The notes below the pieces were generated by a model. That model worked only from the letters and a program-made list of their open reading frames with translations. It did not search any database and had not been told where the DNA came from. Of a stretch of DNA of 33,242 nt, positions 1 through 9,475 are shown piece after piece. Position 1 is the stretch's first letter; each line of letters begins with the position of its first letter. A program made the translations under genes and the position numbers. Origin of the DNA: Nitrospinota bacterium (GTDB lineage: Bacteria > Nitrospinota_A > UBA7883); the NCBI GenBank assembly GCA_029879765.1, contig JAOUPQ010000005.1, forward strand, positions 1 through 33,242. Reading direction: 5' to 3'.

Positions 1-172
1 GCAGCTTTATATCTTTCTCGTCGAAAATATCTCCCTTGTCCACCCTTGCCTGGATTTCCACAGAGGAAGTGTCTCCGGTCACAAGATATTTCACATCGCG
101 CACGCCACTGCCACAGCCGGTCATGACCCCGACCAGGGAGACCGCAAACGCCACTGCCATCAGGTTTTTCAT
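1..172 (-). CDS. Putative small lipoprotein, truncated by the window edge
   Basis: Reverse-strand reading from CAT at 170-172 gives MKNLMAVAFAVSLVGVMTGCGSGVRDVKYLVTGDTSSVEIQ..., a signal peptide with a lipobox-like MTGC; no stop before the window edge. Confidence 0.6.
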   Translation of the reverse strand, partial: MKNLMAVAFAVSLVGVMTGCGSGVRDVKYLVTGDTSSVEIQARVDKGDIFDEKDIKL

Positions 173-244
173 AGGTTCGGTTGAATGTGTCAGATTCAAT
201 TCTGGCACACAATGCAACCCCAGGCAACATCAACAGAAGGCCCG

Positions 245-535
245 CTATGGCCGGGGGGCGTCGGGATAGCTTCGAAACGCCGCCATGATGGCCTCCCGGA
301 TGGTGTCCCTGGTCTGACTGTCCTGGGGCAGGATAGTCTCCCTCCACTGGCCATCCTTGCCTTTGGTGGAGGGAAAGCCCACGAAAACCCCGCCGTTCTT
401 CCCCTCTATGATCCGGAACCCCCTTATGGCCAGCGCCCCGCCGATGGTGATCTGGGCCATGGCCAGGGTCTTGCCCCCCGCCGAATGGGTGTCGAAGGGG
501 TATATCCTCACATCAGTTATTTCCAGCCCGGCCAT
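245..535 (-). CDS. spoVG: SpoVG family protein
   Basis: MAGLEITDVRIYPFDTHSAGGKTLAMAQITIGGALAIRGFRIIEGKNGGVFVGFPSTKGKDGQWRETILP matches the SpoVG pattern (EITDVR, I.G..GVFV.FPS, D..WR). Start placed at the internal Met at 535, preceded by an AGGGA-like RBS; the track ORF extends to 580. Confidence 0.85.
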   Translation of the reverse strand: MAGLEITDVRIYPFDTHSAGGKTLAMAQITIGGALAIRGFRIIEGKNGGVFVGFPSTKGKDGQWRETILPQDSQTRDTIREAIMAAFRSYPDAPRP

Positions 536-669
536 CGCGATATTCCCTTTTTGATACATGCAACTTGGCACAAAACCCACTCCCGGTCAAGTCTCCCCCG
601 ACATGCGCCCCGCGCCGCCATGTTGGGGTATAATCGTCATCTTCAATCAAGTTTACATGGGAATTCGAG

Positions 670-1914
670 ATGCTCATCGCGCAAAGTATATTCGGCTTTT
701 TCGCCCTGGCCGCCATCGCCTGGGCCGTCAGCGAAAATCGCGCCGCCGTCAGCGGCAGGCATGCGGCCATAGGGTTCGGCGCCCAGATTATCCTGGCGTT
801 GATCCTGTTCAAGGCCCCCGGCGCCCGGGAGTTGTTTTTGGCGCTGAACAATGTGGCCCTGGCCCTGGAGGCCTCCACCCGCCAGGCCACCTCTTTTGTC
901 TTCGGATATGCAGGCGGCGGCCCGGCCCCTTTTGAAGCCACAGCCCCGCACAACGGATTCATCCTGGCCTTCCAGGCGTTGCCGCTGATACTGGTGGTCA
1001 GCGCCCTCTCCGCTCTTCTGTTCCACTGGGGAGTTCTGCCGGTGTTGGTGCGCGGATTCGCCTGGGCGCTGCAAAAGACCATGGGAGTTGGCGGGGCCGC
1101 TGGGCTTTCGGCGGCGGCGAATATATTCGTGGGAATGGTGGAGGCGCCGCTTCTGGTGCGCCCATATTTGCAGAAGATGACCCGCAGCGAGCTGTTCCTG
1201 GTGATGACCTGCGGCATGGCCACCATAGCGGGGAACATGATGGTGATCTACGCCCAGATCCTGGGCCCGGTGATCCCCTCGGCCCTGGGGCACATCATGG
1301 TGGCCTCCATCATCAGCGCCCCCGCCGCCATCACCATAGCGCGAATCATGGTTCCGGAAAAAGGCCAGGCCACCGCAGGAGAAATGGAAACTGGCAAACG
1401 CTCCGGCGGGGCCATGGGCGCCATCACGACGGGAACCGCCGACGGATTGACCCTGGTGCTAAATGTCACCGCCATGTTGATCGTGCTGGTGGCGCTGGTG
1501 GCGCTGGGCAATGCGTTGCTCTCCTGGATCCCGGACGTGGCCGGGGCGCCCATCACCCTGCAGCGGACCCTGGGGTGGCTGATGGCCCCCCTGGTGTGGC
1601 TGATGGGGGTTCCCTGGAGCGAGGCGGTGGAGGCCGGGGGGTTGATGGGGATGAAAACCGTACTCAACGAATTCATCGCATATCTTTCCATGGCCCAGTT
1701 GCCGGAAGGAACCTTGAGCGAGCGGACAGAGCTGATCATGACCTACGCCATGTGCGGATTCGCCAACCTGGGCTCGCTGGGGATCATGATCGGGGGAATG
1801 GGCGCCATGGCCCCGGAGCGAAAAGAGGAGATCGTCAGCCTCGGATTCCGCACCATAGTCTCCGGCACGTTGGCCACCATGATGACCGGCGCCGTGGCGG
1901 GGATATTGGGGTGA
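670..1914 (+). CDS. Concentrative nucleoside transporter (NupC/CNT family)
   Basis: 414 aa polytopic protein with CNT-type features: GVGGAAGLSAAANIFVGMVEAPLLVRPYLQKMTRSELFLVMTCGMATIAG and TYAMCGFANLGSLGIMIGGMGAMAPERK. Confidence 0.9.
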   Translation: MLIAQSIFGFFALAAIAWAVSENRAAVSGRHAAIGFGAQIILALILFKAPGARELFLALNNVALALEASTRQATSFVFGYAGGGPAPFEATAPHNGFILAFQALPLILVVSALSALLFHWGVLPVLVRGFAWALQKTMGVGGAAGLSAAANIFVGMVEAPLLVRPYLQKMTRSELFLVMTCGMATIAGNMMVIYAQILGPVIPSALGHIMVASIISAPAAITIARIMVPEKGQATAGEMETGKRSGGAMGAITTGTADGLTLVLNVTAMLIVLVALVALGNALLSWIPDVAGAPITLQRTLGWLMAPLVWLMGVPWSEAVEAGGLMGMKTVLNEFIAYLSMAQLPEGTLSERTELIMTYAMCGFANLGSLGIMIGGMGAMAPERKEEIVSLGFRTIVSGTLATMMTGAVAGILG

Positions 1915-1940
1915 AGGCTGCGCCGGACATGCCCTGAGCG

Positions 1941-2588
1941 TTATCCGTTGGGGGGCTCCCAGCCTCTTATCATCTGTATTTCGTCCGGCACGGCCCACAC
2001 CGCGGCGCCGCCGTGGTATATTTCATAGGCCGCCTTGGGGATGCGGCTGTGCTGGCCTATAGGCGTTTTGCGATCCAGACCCAGGCTTCTCTTGTACGAT
2101 ATTATCAGCGCCGCCTCGATCTCCTTTCGCAACACCGGCATGTCGGTTTCCAGATCCAGGGGCGGGTCCATATCCTCCAGGGTGGCGAAGGCGAACAGCA
2201 GCCTGCCCAGGTATTTCCGGTGCATGGGGCCCCATAGGTCGTCGAAAAAAGTCCTGGAGAGCCGCTGCGGGTCTGGTGTGTAGATCAGTCCGCCCGGGCG
2301 CCTTCCGGCAGCGTGGTCATTCAGCGCCTGGATGAACTCTTCCTTCCCCAGCTTCTCCAGCTCTTCCACGTTGAAGGACTCATAGAACCCGGAGAGGATG
2401 GCGCTTATGTGGGTTGTCATTCGGGTGAGAAAGGAATTGGTCTCCCCTATATAGTGGACTCCACCCGGCGCGGCGCCGTACACCCACATGTATATCCCGC
2501 CGTTATTCGCCAGAAAATCCCGAATGGAATCCAGCTCCGCCCCCCGCAGGGCATGGCGCCAGTTCAGTGTCAGCGATATTCTCTCCAC
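1941..2588 (-). CDS. GIY-YIG-like domain protein, otherwise uncharacterised
   Basis: NNGGIYMWVYGAAPGGVHYIGETNSFLTRMTTH contains GIY-(x11)-YIG-x-T followed by R and H; a later conserved-type Glu may lie in RKEIEAALIISY. Confidence 0.65.
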   Translation of the reverse strand: MERISLTLNWRHALRGAELDSIRDFLANNGGIYMWVYGAAPGGVHYIGETNSFLTRMTTHISAILSGFYESFNVEELEKLGKEEFIQALNDHAAGRRPGGLIYTPDPQRLSRTFFDDLWGPMHRKYLGRLLFAFATLEDMDPPLDLETDMPVLRKEIEAALIISYKRSLGLDRKTPIGQHSRIPKAAYEIYHGGAAVWAVPDEIQMIRGWEPPNG

Positions 2589-2594
2589 CGCCCC

Positions 2595-3290
2595 TCACCC
2601 TCTCATGGCCTTCTCCAGCGCCTCGGCCAGAGTCATATCCTCGGCGGTGGTGACCTTTATGTTCCAGTATGGCGAATCCACCACCGCAACGTCCATCCCC
2701 ATCCGCTGGACCAGGCTCGACTCGTCGGTGGCCGTGGCGCTGTCGATCTCCGCCTTCTCCAGGGCCTCGGCCAGGATGGCGTGGCGGAAGCATTGTGGCG
2801 TGTGGATATGGACCACGCCATCCCGAGAGATAGACTCAGCCAGTCGGCCATCCCGCTCCTTTTTCAAGGTGTCCCTGGCGCGGCACGCCGCCGTGGCCGC
2901 CCCCACTTTCGCCGCCGCCATGGCCACCTGCTCCACCAGCTCCTTCGTGACGAATGGCCGCACACCGTCGTGGACCATCACCAGTTCCGTGGCCGGGTCC
3001 AGATGGCCGAAAGCCATGGCCACAGATTCCTGTCGGGTGGCCCCCCCCGCCACAACCTTGCATGGCTTGGGCAACTCCGCCCGATCCACCGCCGCTTGCG
3101 CCGGACCCAGCTCCTCTTCCGGCGCCGCCAATATTATCCGCTGGATCAGGGGGGAGGAGGCCAGACGCCGCAAGGTGTGGATGAACATAGGCTCTCCGCC
3201 CAGGGCCATGAACTGTTTGCGCACATCCCCCCCCATTCGCAGGCCCGCCCCCGCCGCAGGGACTATCGCTTCCACCGTCATCTCCATCAT
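2595..3290 (-). CDS. ispD: 2-C-methyl-D-erythritol 4-phosphate cytidylyltransferase
   Basis: VEAIVPAAGAGLRMGGDVRKQFMALGGEPMFIHTL, VMVHDGVRPFV and TDESSLVQRMG are characteristic IspD motifs. Confidence 0.95.
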   Translation of the reverse strand: MMEMTVEAIVPAAGAGLRMGGDVRKQFMALGGEPMFIHTLRRLASSPLIQRIILAAPEEELGPAQAAVDRAELPKPCKVVAGGATRQESVAMAFGHLDPATELVMVHDGVRPFVTKELVEQVAMAAAKVGAATAACRARDTLKKERDGRLAESISRDGVVHIHTPQCFRHAILAEALEKAEIDSATATDESSLVQRMGMDVAVVDSPYWNIKVTTAEDMTLAEALEKAMRG

Positions 3291-3296
3291 CTCTTT

Positions 3297-6200
3297 TTAA
3301 AACCGGATTCTTCGCGGTTTGGGTTTGGCCACCGTCTCCGCCGCGGCTTTTATTATCGCATCCAGATCCCAATCCAGAGTTATCCGGGCTGTCTGGCCAT
3401 CTTTCAATGTGTACAGCATGTGGCCGTTCTCCAGCCCGAATTCGAACAGCTTCTTGGTAACCATCACATCCGCCTCGCAATAGTCGGCCACCTTGTCATA
3501 AAGCCCCTCTTTCCACCATGCCAGCGCCTGCAATCCATCGGCGGTCTTCCCCTTCCCCAGGGTGGCCTGGGCCAGATGATCCAGGGAGAGGCGATGGCCC
3601 AGCCTCTCCTTCACATCCAGCAGGATATCGAACGATGGGGCCGTGGCGCGCAGGTTTATTTTAGTGTATCCGGCCAGCACGCCATAATCGAACCCGATAT
3701 GGTTGAACCCCACCACCAGGTCCGCAGCGAGAAGCTTTTCCACCATGGCGTCCGTTTCCTGCTCAAAATACCGGGTGGCCTTTTTTTCCCGGGAGTCGTA
3801 AACAACTCCCACGGACATCCCCATCTTGTGGGTGTTGTTCCACCCCCCCACCTCGGCGGCGCTGCGCAGGGTCTCCAGGTCGAAGAAGAGTATCCGTTTC
3901 TCTGGGGCGGGGTCGTAGTATTCCGCGTCTTCTTTCTCTTCGGCCAGCGGCGGGCCATCCTGCATGGGGGCTGGGGAATTCGGTTTTGAAATTATCGATG
4001 GGGAAGCCGGTTCCGGCTTTCTGTGGCGAATCTCCGTTTCCCCGGGATATGGGGTTTTGGCGCACAGATATTCGAGCAGGGTACGGGCGGCCATTTTGTC
4101 CAGCGGCTTGTTGCCAGAGCCGCACTTTGGGGAATGGATGCAGGAGGGGCACCCGGTCTCGCACTCGCACCCGGCGATGAGATCCAGGGCGGCGCCCCAC
4201 ATCTTCTCCACCCTGTCGAATCCCGCCTCGCAAAGCCCCAGCCCGCCGGGGTAGCCATCATAGAAAAAGACGGCGGATTTGCCCAGGCCGGGATAGAGCG
4301 GATATGAGATGCCCCCTATGTCGTCCCGGTCGCACAGGGCGAACAGGGGAAACAGCGATATGACCCCATGCTCAAAGGCGTGGATCCCCCCCATATAGCC
4401 CAGCTTCGCCTCCTCGATGGCCAGTTTCACCGGGTCTTCGATTTCCACCCAGAAACCCACGGTCTCGAATTCCGTGCGGGGGCACTGCAGGTCATAGACT
4501 CCCAGCGCCTCCTGGCCAAAGATGGAGCGTCTTTCGTATCCGGTCACCTGTTCCGTGACTTTCAGCTTCCCCAGACGGATATGGAAGCCGTTCACCTCCC
4601 GGCTTTTGATGGTCTCCAGGATTTCGGTCTCTTTTTCCGAGCGGGGACGGGTGTAGTATTTCTCATCCATCGGCCTGGCGTGGGCGGCCCGTTTTTCCAT
4701 ATCCAGGCTGGTGATCAGGTATTGCCTGCCCATATGCAGATACACGGCGCCGGGGTGGCACTCGCCATACACCCGCGAGCCGCTGATGACGCCGATGACC
4801 GTCTTCCCACCCTGCAGGAATATGGTGTAGCTATCCCCAACGCTTCGGATGGGGGTGTCCCTGTGGGGATATCGCCGGGGGGAGAGCCACCTGGCGCCAT
4901 CGGCGGAGCGGACCAGGCGTCTTTCCCGCTCCAGGTCCGCAAAAGCGTCCTCCCGTCCCCCCTCTCCCAGCCACGGGTCGTTCCTGTCCAGCGCAAGCTC
5001 CGCCGCCGCGCAGGCGATATGGCTTTTGAGTATCGGCCTGTTCTCCGGATCCACCACCGCCGCCTCGAAGCCCCGGGTGAAAAGCTCCTCCGGACGGCGG
5101 ACGAAGTACTGGTCCAGCGCATCCGGCTGGGCGATGAGGACGATCATAAACTCCCGGTCCGCCCGGCCCACCCGGCCGGCGCGTTGCCAGGTGTTCACAA
5201 TGGCGCCGGGATAGCCCACCAGCAGGCACACGTCCAACCCGCCGATATCCACTCCCATCTCCAGCGCCGAGGTGGTGACCACTCCATCGAGCTTGCCGCC
5301 GAAAAGATCCTGTTCGATGGATCGCCGCTCTTCCGGCAGGAATCCGGCCCGATAGCAGCTTATCCTGTCCGCCATATCCGGCTCCGCCTGGACGCTCCAC
5401 GCATAGATCAGCTCCGTTATCTTGCGCGCCTTGGTGAACGCTATGGTCTTGAATCCCTCCCGGACGGCCAGCCGGAAGATGCGGGAGGCGTCGGCGTATG
5501 GGCTGGTGTTTGTGTCGTATATCACGAACACGCCGCCAGGCTTGGGCGCGCCGGAGCGGTCCACCAGCTCGAAGGGCGCCCCTGTGAGGGTTTGGGCGAA
5601 CTGGGCCGGATTGGAAATGGTGGCGGAGCTGGCCAGGAATTGCGGAGTAGAGCCAAGGGACGCGCACACCCGCCGCAGTCTGCGGAAGATCTGGGCCACG
5701 TGGGAGCCGAACACGCCGCGATATGTGTGGGCCTCGTCCACCACCACGTATTTGAGGCGGCGCAAAAAGCCTTCCCACTTGCCATGATACGGCAGGATGG
5801 AAAGGTGGAGCATGTCCGGATTCGTGAATATGGCTCTGGGTGGGTTCTTGGCGATCTTCCCTCTCTGGTACTGGGGGGTGTCCCCGTCGAATACCTCCAC
5901 CCGCAGATCCCCCGGCAGCCCATCGCCAAACTCCCGCCATGCCCCCAGCTGGTCCCGCTCCAGCGCCTTGAGGGGGAAGATGAATATAGCGGTGGCCTCA
6001 GGGTCGTTCATGAAATCGCTCATCACCGGGGCCATATAGCAGGCGGTCTTGCCGGAGGCGGTGGGGGTGGAGACGATGACGTTTTTCCCCTCCATGGCAA
6101 GCTCCATGGCCTTGGCCTGGTGGGAGTATAGCCTCTGGACCCCTTTTTCGCGGAAACGCTCCACCACTGATGGATGGAGGGCGCCAGGGAAATCCGCGTA

Positions 6201-6305
6201 TTCGGCCGGGGCGGGGGGGATGATACGCTCCGCCTTCACATTCTGGCCCAGCCCCTTTTCGGCTTTCAGGTTGGCCAGAAGATCCGATATTCCACCGGGG
6301 GGCAT
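3297..6305 (-). CDS. DEXH-box helicase with DUF1998/four-Cys region (MrfA/YprA-like) fused to a C-terminal DEDD exonuclease domain (MrfB/YprB-like)
   Basis: Walker A STPTASGKTACY, VVDEAHTYRGVFGSHVAQIFRRL, ATSALEMGVDIGGLD, QRAGRVGR, C-terminal CECETGCPSCIHSPKCGSGNKPLDK. Then a proline-rich linker and RILFFDLET..., VVGFNHIGFDYGVL, VADYCEADVMVTKKLF. Confidence 0.9.
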   Translation of the reverse strand: MPPGGISDLLANLKAEKGLGQNVKAERIIPPAPAEYADFPGALHPSVVERFREKGVQRLYSHQAKAMELAMEGKNVIVSTPTASGKTACYMAPVMSDFMNDPEATAIFIFPLKALERDQLGAWREFGDGLPGDLRVEVFDGDTPQYQRGKIAKNPPRAIFTNPDMLHLSILPYHGKWEGFLRRLKYVVVDEAHTYRGVFGSHVAQIFRRLRRVCASLGSTPQFLASSATISNPAQFAQTLTGAPFELVDRSGAPKPGGVFVIYDTNTSPYADASRIFRLAVREGFKTIAFTKARKITELIYAWSVQAEPDMADRISCYRAGFLPEERRSIEQDLFGGKLDGVVTTSALEMGVDIGGLDVCLLVGYPGAIVNTWQRAGRVGRADREFMIVLIAQPDALDQYFVRRPEELFTRGFEAAVVDPENRPILKSHIACAAAELALDRNDPWLGEGGREDAFADLERERRLVRSADGARWLSPRRYPHRDTPIRSVGDSYTIFLQGGKTVIGVISGSRVYGECHPGAVYLHMGRQYLITSLDMEKRAAHARPMDEKYYTRPRSEKETEILETIKSREVNGFHIRLGKLKVTEQVTGYERRSIFGQEALGVYDLQCPRTEFETVGFWVEIEDPVKLAIEEAKLGYMGGIHAFEHGVISLFPLFALCDRDDIGGISYPLYPGLGKSAVFFYDGYPGGLGLCEAGFDRVEKMWGAALDLIAGCECETGCPSCIHSPKCGSGNKPLDKMAARTLLEYLCAKTPYPGETEIRHRKPEPASPSIISKPNSPAPMQDGPPLAEEKEDAEYYDPAPEKRILFFDLETLRSAAEVGGWNNTHKMGMSVGVVYDSREKKATRYFEQETDAMVEKLLAADLVVGFNHIGFDYGVLAGYTKINLRATAPSFDILLDVKERLGHRLSLDHLAQATLGKGKTADGLQALAWWKEGLYDKVADYCEADVMVTKKLFEFGLENGHMLYTLKDGQTARITLDWDLDAIIKAAAETVAKPKPRRIRF

Positions 6306-6311
6306 GGGCGT

Positions 6312-7379
6312 TCAGGCCCTGGAGGAGCGGTGGCGCAGGTAGTGGTCGGCCAGGGTGATCAGCGTCATGGCCTCGGCCACCGGCACGGCCCGGGGGAGAA
6401 CGCAAGGGTCGTGTCTCCCTTCCACCTTCAACGAGGTCTCCTCCATGGATGTGTTGATGGTTTTCTGCTCTTTCAGGATGGAAGGGGTGGGCTTGACCGC
6501 AATCCGGGCCACGATGGTGTTGGAGTTGCTTATCCCACCATCAATTCCACCGGAGTTGTTGCTTTGGAAAGTGGGGCGGCCATCGGTGATCCGCATCTGG
6601 TCGTTGTTTTGGGAGCCGGAATGGAGGGTGGCGGCGAATCCGGCGCCGATCTCCACTCCCTTGACGGCGTTTATCGACATAAGGGCCTTGGCCAGATCCG
6701 CGTCCAGACGGTCATACACCGGCTCTCCCAATCCGGCCGGAACCCCCTCGGCCCGAATCTCGATGATCCCGCCCACGCTGTCCCCATCCTTGCGGGCGGC
6801 CATGATCAGCTCCTCCATTCTGGCGGCGGCCTCCGGGTCCGCGCAGCGGACAGGGTTTTTCTCTATCTGGTCCCTTTCGAATACAGTGGCCTGGATATCC
6901 TTCACGCTCACCACATGGGCGTATACGTCCACCCCCATGGGCCCCAGCAGGGCCGAGGCCACGGCGCCCGCCGCCACTCGGCAAGCGGTCTCCCTGGCGG
7001 AGGATCGGCCTCCACCCCTGTGATCGCGGATCCCGTATTTCATATGATATCCATAGTCGGCGTGGGATGGGCGGAAGAGATCCTTGATGTCGTCATAGTC
7101 GCGGGACTTGGCGGCCATATTCTTGATCATGATATGGATGGGGGCGCCGGTGGTGATTCCATCGAAGACTCCGGACATAATGATCGCCATGTCGGACTCC
7201 CCCCTTTGGGTGGTGATGGCGCTTTGTCCTGGTCGTCTGCGGTCCAGCTGTGTCTGGATCGCATCCGGCGATATCTTGACACCAGCGGGGCACCCGTCGA
7301 TCACCACCCCCACGGCGGGGCCGTGGGATTCGCCCCAGGTGGTGACTGTGAACTGTTTTCCGAATGTGTTTCCGGCCAT
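6312..7379 (-). CDS. aroC: Chorismate synthase
   Basis: MAGNTFGKQFTVTTWGESHGPAVGVVIDGCPAGV, GGGRSSARETACRVAAGA and SGGIDGGISN are hallmark AroC motifs. Confidence 0.97.
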   Translation of the reverse strand: MAGNTFGKQFTVTTWGESHGPAVGVVIDGCPAGVKISPDAIQTQLDRRRPGQSAITTQRGESDMAIIMSGVFDGITTGAPIHIMIKNMAAKSRDYDDIKDLFRPSHADYGYHMKYGIRDHRGGGRSSARETACRVAAGAVASALLGPMGVDVYAHVVSVKDIQATVFERDQIEKNPVRCADPEAAARMEELIMAARKDGDSVGGIIEIRAEGVPAGLGEPVYDRLDADLAKALMSINAVKGVEIGAGFAATLHSGSQNNDQMRITDGRPTFQSNNSGGIDGGISNSNTIVARIAVKPTPSILKEQKTINTSMEETSLKVEGRHDPCVLPRAVPVAEAMTLITLADHYLRHRSSRA

Positions 7380-7422
7380 GGGTAATAGACGATCGATGGT
7401 TCCGGGCTGGGCCCTGGAACGG

Positions 7423-7968
7423 TTAAATCAAGCTCTTTTCCTTCAGCGCCTCGATCACCTCATCCACCGTCTGCTCCGGGGATATATAGCTGTTGTCGAT
7501 GGTGATATTGGCGTATCTTTCGTATATGGGGCGCCGTTTTTCCAGCAGTTGCTCGAAGGAGTCCCTGGGATCGGTGGTGGTGAAAAACGCGGGAATGCCC
7601 AGCGCTATTATCCTGTCGAAGAGGACGCCAGACTCCGCCGTGAGGTATACCATGATGGCGTTTTGCGCCTCTATGCCGCGGGAGTCCATGGTCATCAGGG
7701 CGCCGCCACCGAAAGAGATCACTTTATCCTCCCCCTCCAGCGCCTTGTTCAGCGCTTCTATCTCCAGGTTCTCGAATACGCCCCTGCCATGGCGGACATA
7801 AATCTCTCGGAACCCTAATTTTTCCCCATTCTTTGCCAGATACAACTCTTCAAGGATATCGTCGGTGTCCTGGAACTGGCGCCCCAGCTTTTTGGCCAGC
7901 ATCTTGCCGACGGTGCTTTTTCCGCACCCCTTGAACCCTATAATGGCGATCTGCCTGTTATCGCCCAT
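7423..7968 (-). CDS. aroK: Shikimate kinase
   Basis: IAIIGFKGCGKSTVGKMLAKKLGRQFQDTDDILEE, FGGGALM, YLTAESGVLFDRI, RRPIYERYANITID. Confidence 0.92.
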   Translation of the reverse strand: MGDNRQIAIIGFKGCGKSTVGKMLAKKLGRQFQDTDDILEELYLAKNGEKLGFREIYVRHGRGVFENLEIEALNKALEGEDKVISFGGGALMTMDSRGIEAQNAIMVYLTAESGVLFDRIIALGIPAFFTTTDPRDSFEQLLEKRRPIYERYANITIDNSYISPEQTVDEVIEALKEKSLI

Positions 7969-7995
7969 TGCAATACCAATTCTCCAGCAAAACGG

Positions 7996-9471
7996 TTATA
8001 GCCTGATAAATTCACCCTGGTAATTGTAGCATTTATAGAATGTAAATTCCCTAATCAACTCCCCCTGGCGCTCTATGCGGATAAAACCGTCCTTCTCCAC
8101 CCGTTGGAAATGTCGCCCTATTGTGGCGATATCGTCCCTGCCGGTTTCCGTGACATACAGCGCCGGGGCGCCGGGGAGTTTTTCCACCGACCCCAGATAT
8201 CCGAACCGTCCCTTCCCGTTGGAGATATACGCGGGCCGGTGCCCTTTGGTGTAATAGGTGAGCAGGGTGGATATCTGGTAACGGTTGGCCAGGATGAAGG
8301 CGTTGGCTCCCAGTTCGGCAAGCCGCCTGTCCGATTCGGCCGCCAGGGCACGCCAGCCAAATATCCTGCGCGATATCTCATATTTTTTCGGCATGGGGAG
8401 GACAGGTTCCACAATCTGCACATGGGCGTATACCAGCAGGGCTGCGGCGAAGAAAAGAGAGAACCTGTAGCCCATGCTGGTCAACCGTCCCAAAAAGGCG
8501 CCCCGCTCCGAGTATATGGCGACCATAAACGGGGTGGCGGCGATGATGGTGAAATACATGGGAACCCCCCAGTTCCCCTCCATCCGCGTCCGGGCGCTGT
8601 TGAGCAGGAAGAAGCCGAACAGGCTTAGGGATATGACCCCCAGGTACAGATAGTCGTCCCTTCGCTCCCGAAGACCCCGGATGGACACTCCCACCATGGC
8701 GGCGATCATGAAGAAGAAGACGAACACACCGGTGATGGCGGCCTGGGAACCCCAGAACTCCCCCATGGTCAACAGAAATCCGGGATTCTCCCCCGCCAGC
8801 CCATGGGACAGCTGGAACCGGAACGAGATCCAGTCGCGCTGATAGTTCCACAGTATCACCGGAGAAAAGATGATCATGGAGAGCGCAAAGGCAAGATATG
8901 GCTCCTTCCGAAAGAGCCATGCCCTGTTTTCTTCCGATACGATAAGGAATACAAGCAGAGCCGGAGCGAACAGGGCGGCGGTGTATTTGGAAAGGAGGGC
9001 CAGCCCGAAAAAGAACCCCAGGGCATACCAGTAATGGGGCTGCTGGGTGTTGACCAATCGGGCGCCGTAATACACTGTCATCGCCCAGAAAGTGAACAGA
9101 GGGGAATCAGGGGTCATCACCAAAGATCCGAGGGTGAACATGGGGGTCAGATTCAGGAGAACGACAGCCCAGAAGGCCGGTTTGCCTTCGTTAAAGACTT
9201 CCCTGGCGGTGAGATATATGAAATAGGAACTGGCCGCGCCGCAGAGGATGGCGCCGAGCCGGATCATCCTTTCCGATTCCCCCAGAAGGCCAGTGGCGGT
9301 GATGATCCACGCCACCATGGGAGGATGGTCGTAGTATGACATGGAAGGGTGCTGGCCCCACAGCCAGTAGTACCCCTCATCCAGGGAAAGCTCGAACCAC
9401 CCCGCGAATGCTAACCTGAAAAGGGAGACAGCGGCGATGAATAATAGGGTGTGCGCCTTTGTCCGGTCCAC
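7996..9471 (-). CDS. PMT/ArnT-like membrane glycosyltransferase (GT-C fold)
   Basis: FELSLDEGYYWLWGQHPSMSYYDHPPMVAWIITATG is the conserved first loop of PMT_2/ArnT-like transferases; multiple TM segments follow. Confidence 0.85.
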   Translation of the reverse strand: MDRTKAHTLLFIAAVSLFRLAFAGWFELSLDEGYYWLWGQHPSMSYYDHPPMVAWIITATGLLGESERMIRLGAILCGAASSYFIYLTAREVFNEGKPAFWAVVLLNLTPMFTLGSLVMTPDSPLFTFWAMTVYYGARLVNTQQPHYWYALGFFFGLALLSKYTAALFAPALLVFLIVSEENRAWLFRKEPYLAFALSMIIFSPVILWNYQRDWISFRFQLSHGLAGENPGFLLTMGEFWGSQAAITGVFVFFFMIAAMVGVSIRGLRERRDDYLYLGVISLSLFGFFLLNSARTRMEGNWGVPMYFTIIAATPFMVAIYSERGAFLGRLTSMGYRFSLFFAAALLVYAHVQIVEPVLPMPKKYEISRRIFGWRALAAESDRRLAELGANAFILANRYQISTLLTYYTKGHRPAYISNGKGRFGYLGSVEKLPGAPALYVTETGRDDIATIGRHFQRVEKDGFIRIERQGELIREFTFYKCYNYQGEFIRL

Positions 9472-9475
9472 TTTT

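Noticed and set aside
2313-3989. 558 aa plus-strand ORF
   Set aside because: Antisense to ispD and the 3' end of the helicase fusion; no recognisable domain, low-complexity composition.
4368-6131. 587 aa plus-strand ORF
   Set aside because: Antisense to the helicase; same shadow-ORF composition.
7398-7421. Imperfect hairpin GTTCCGGGC-tgg-GCCC(T)GGAAC between aroK and aroC
   Set aside because: Has a bulge and no T tract, so not called a terminator; it may be incidental, since aroK and aroC look cotranscribed.
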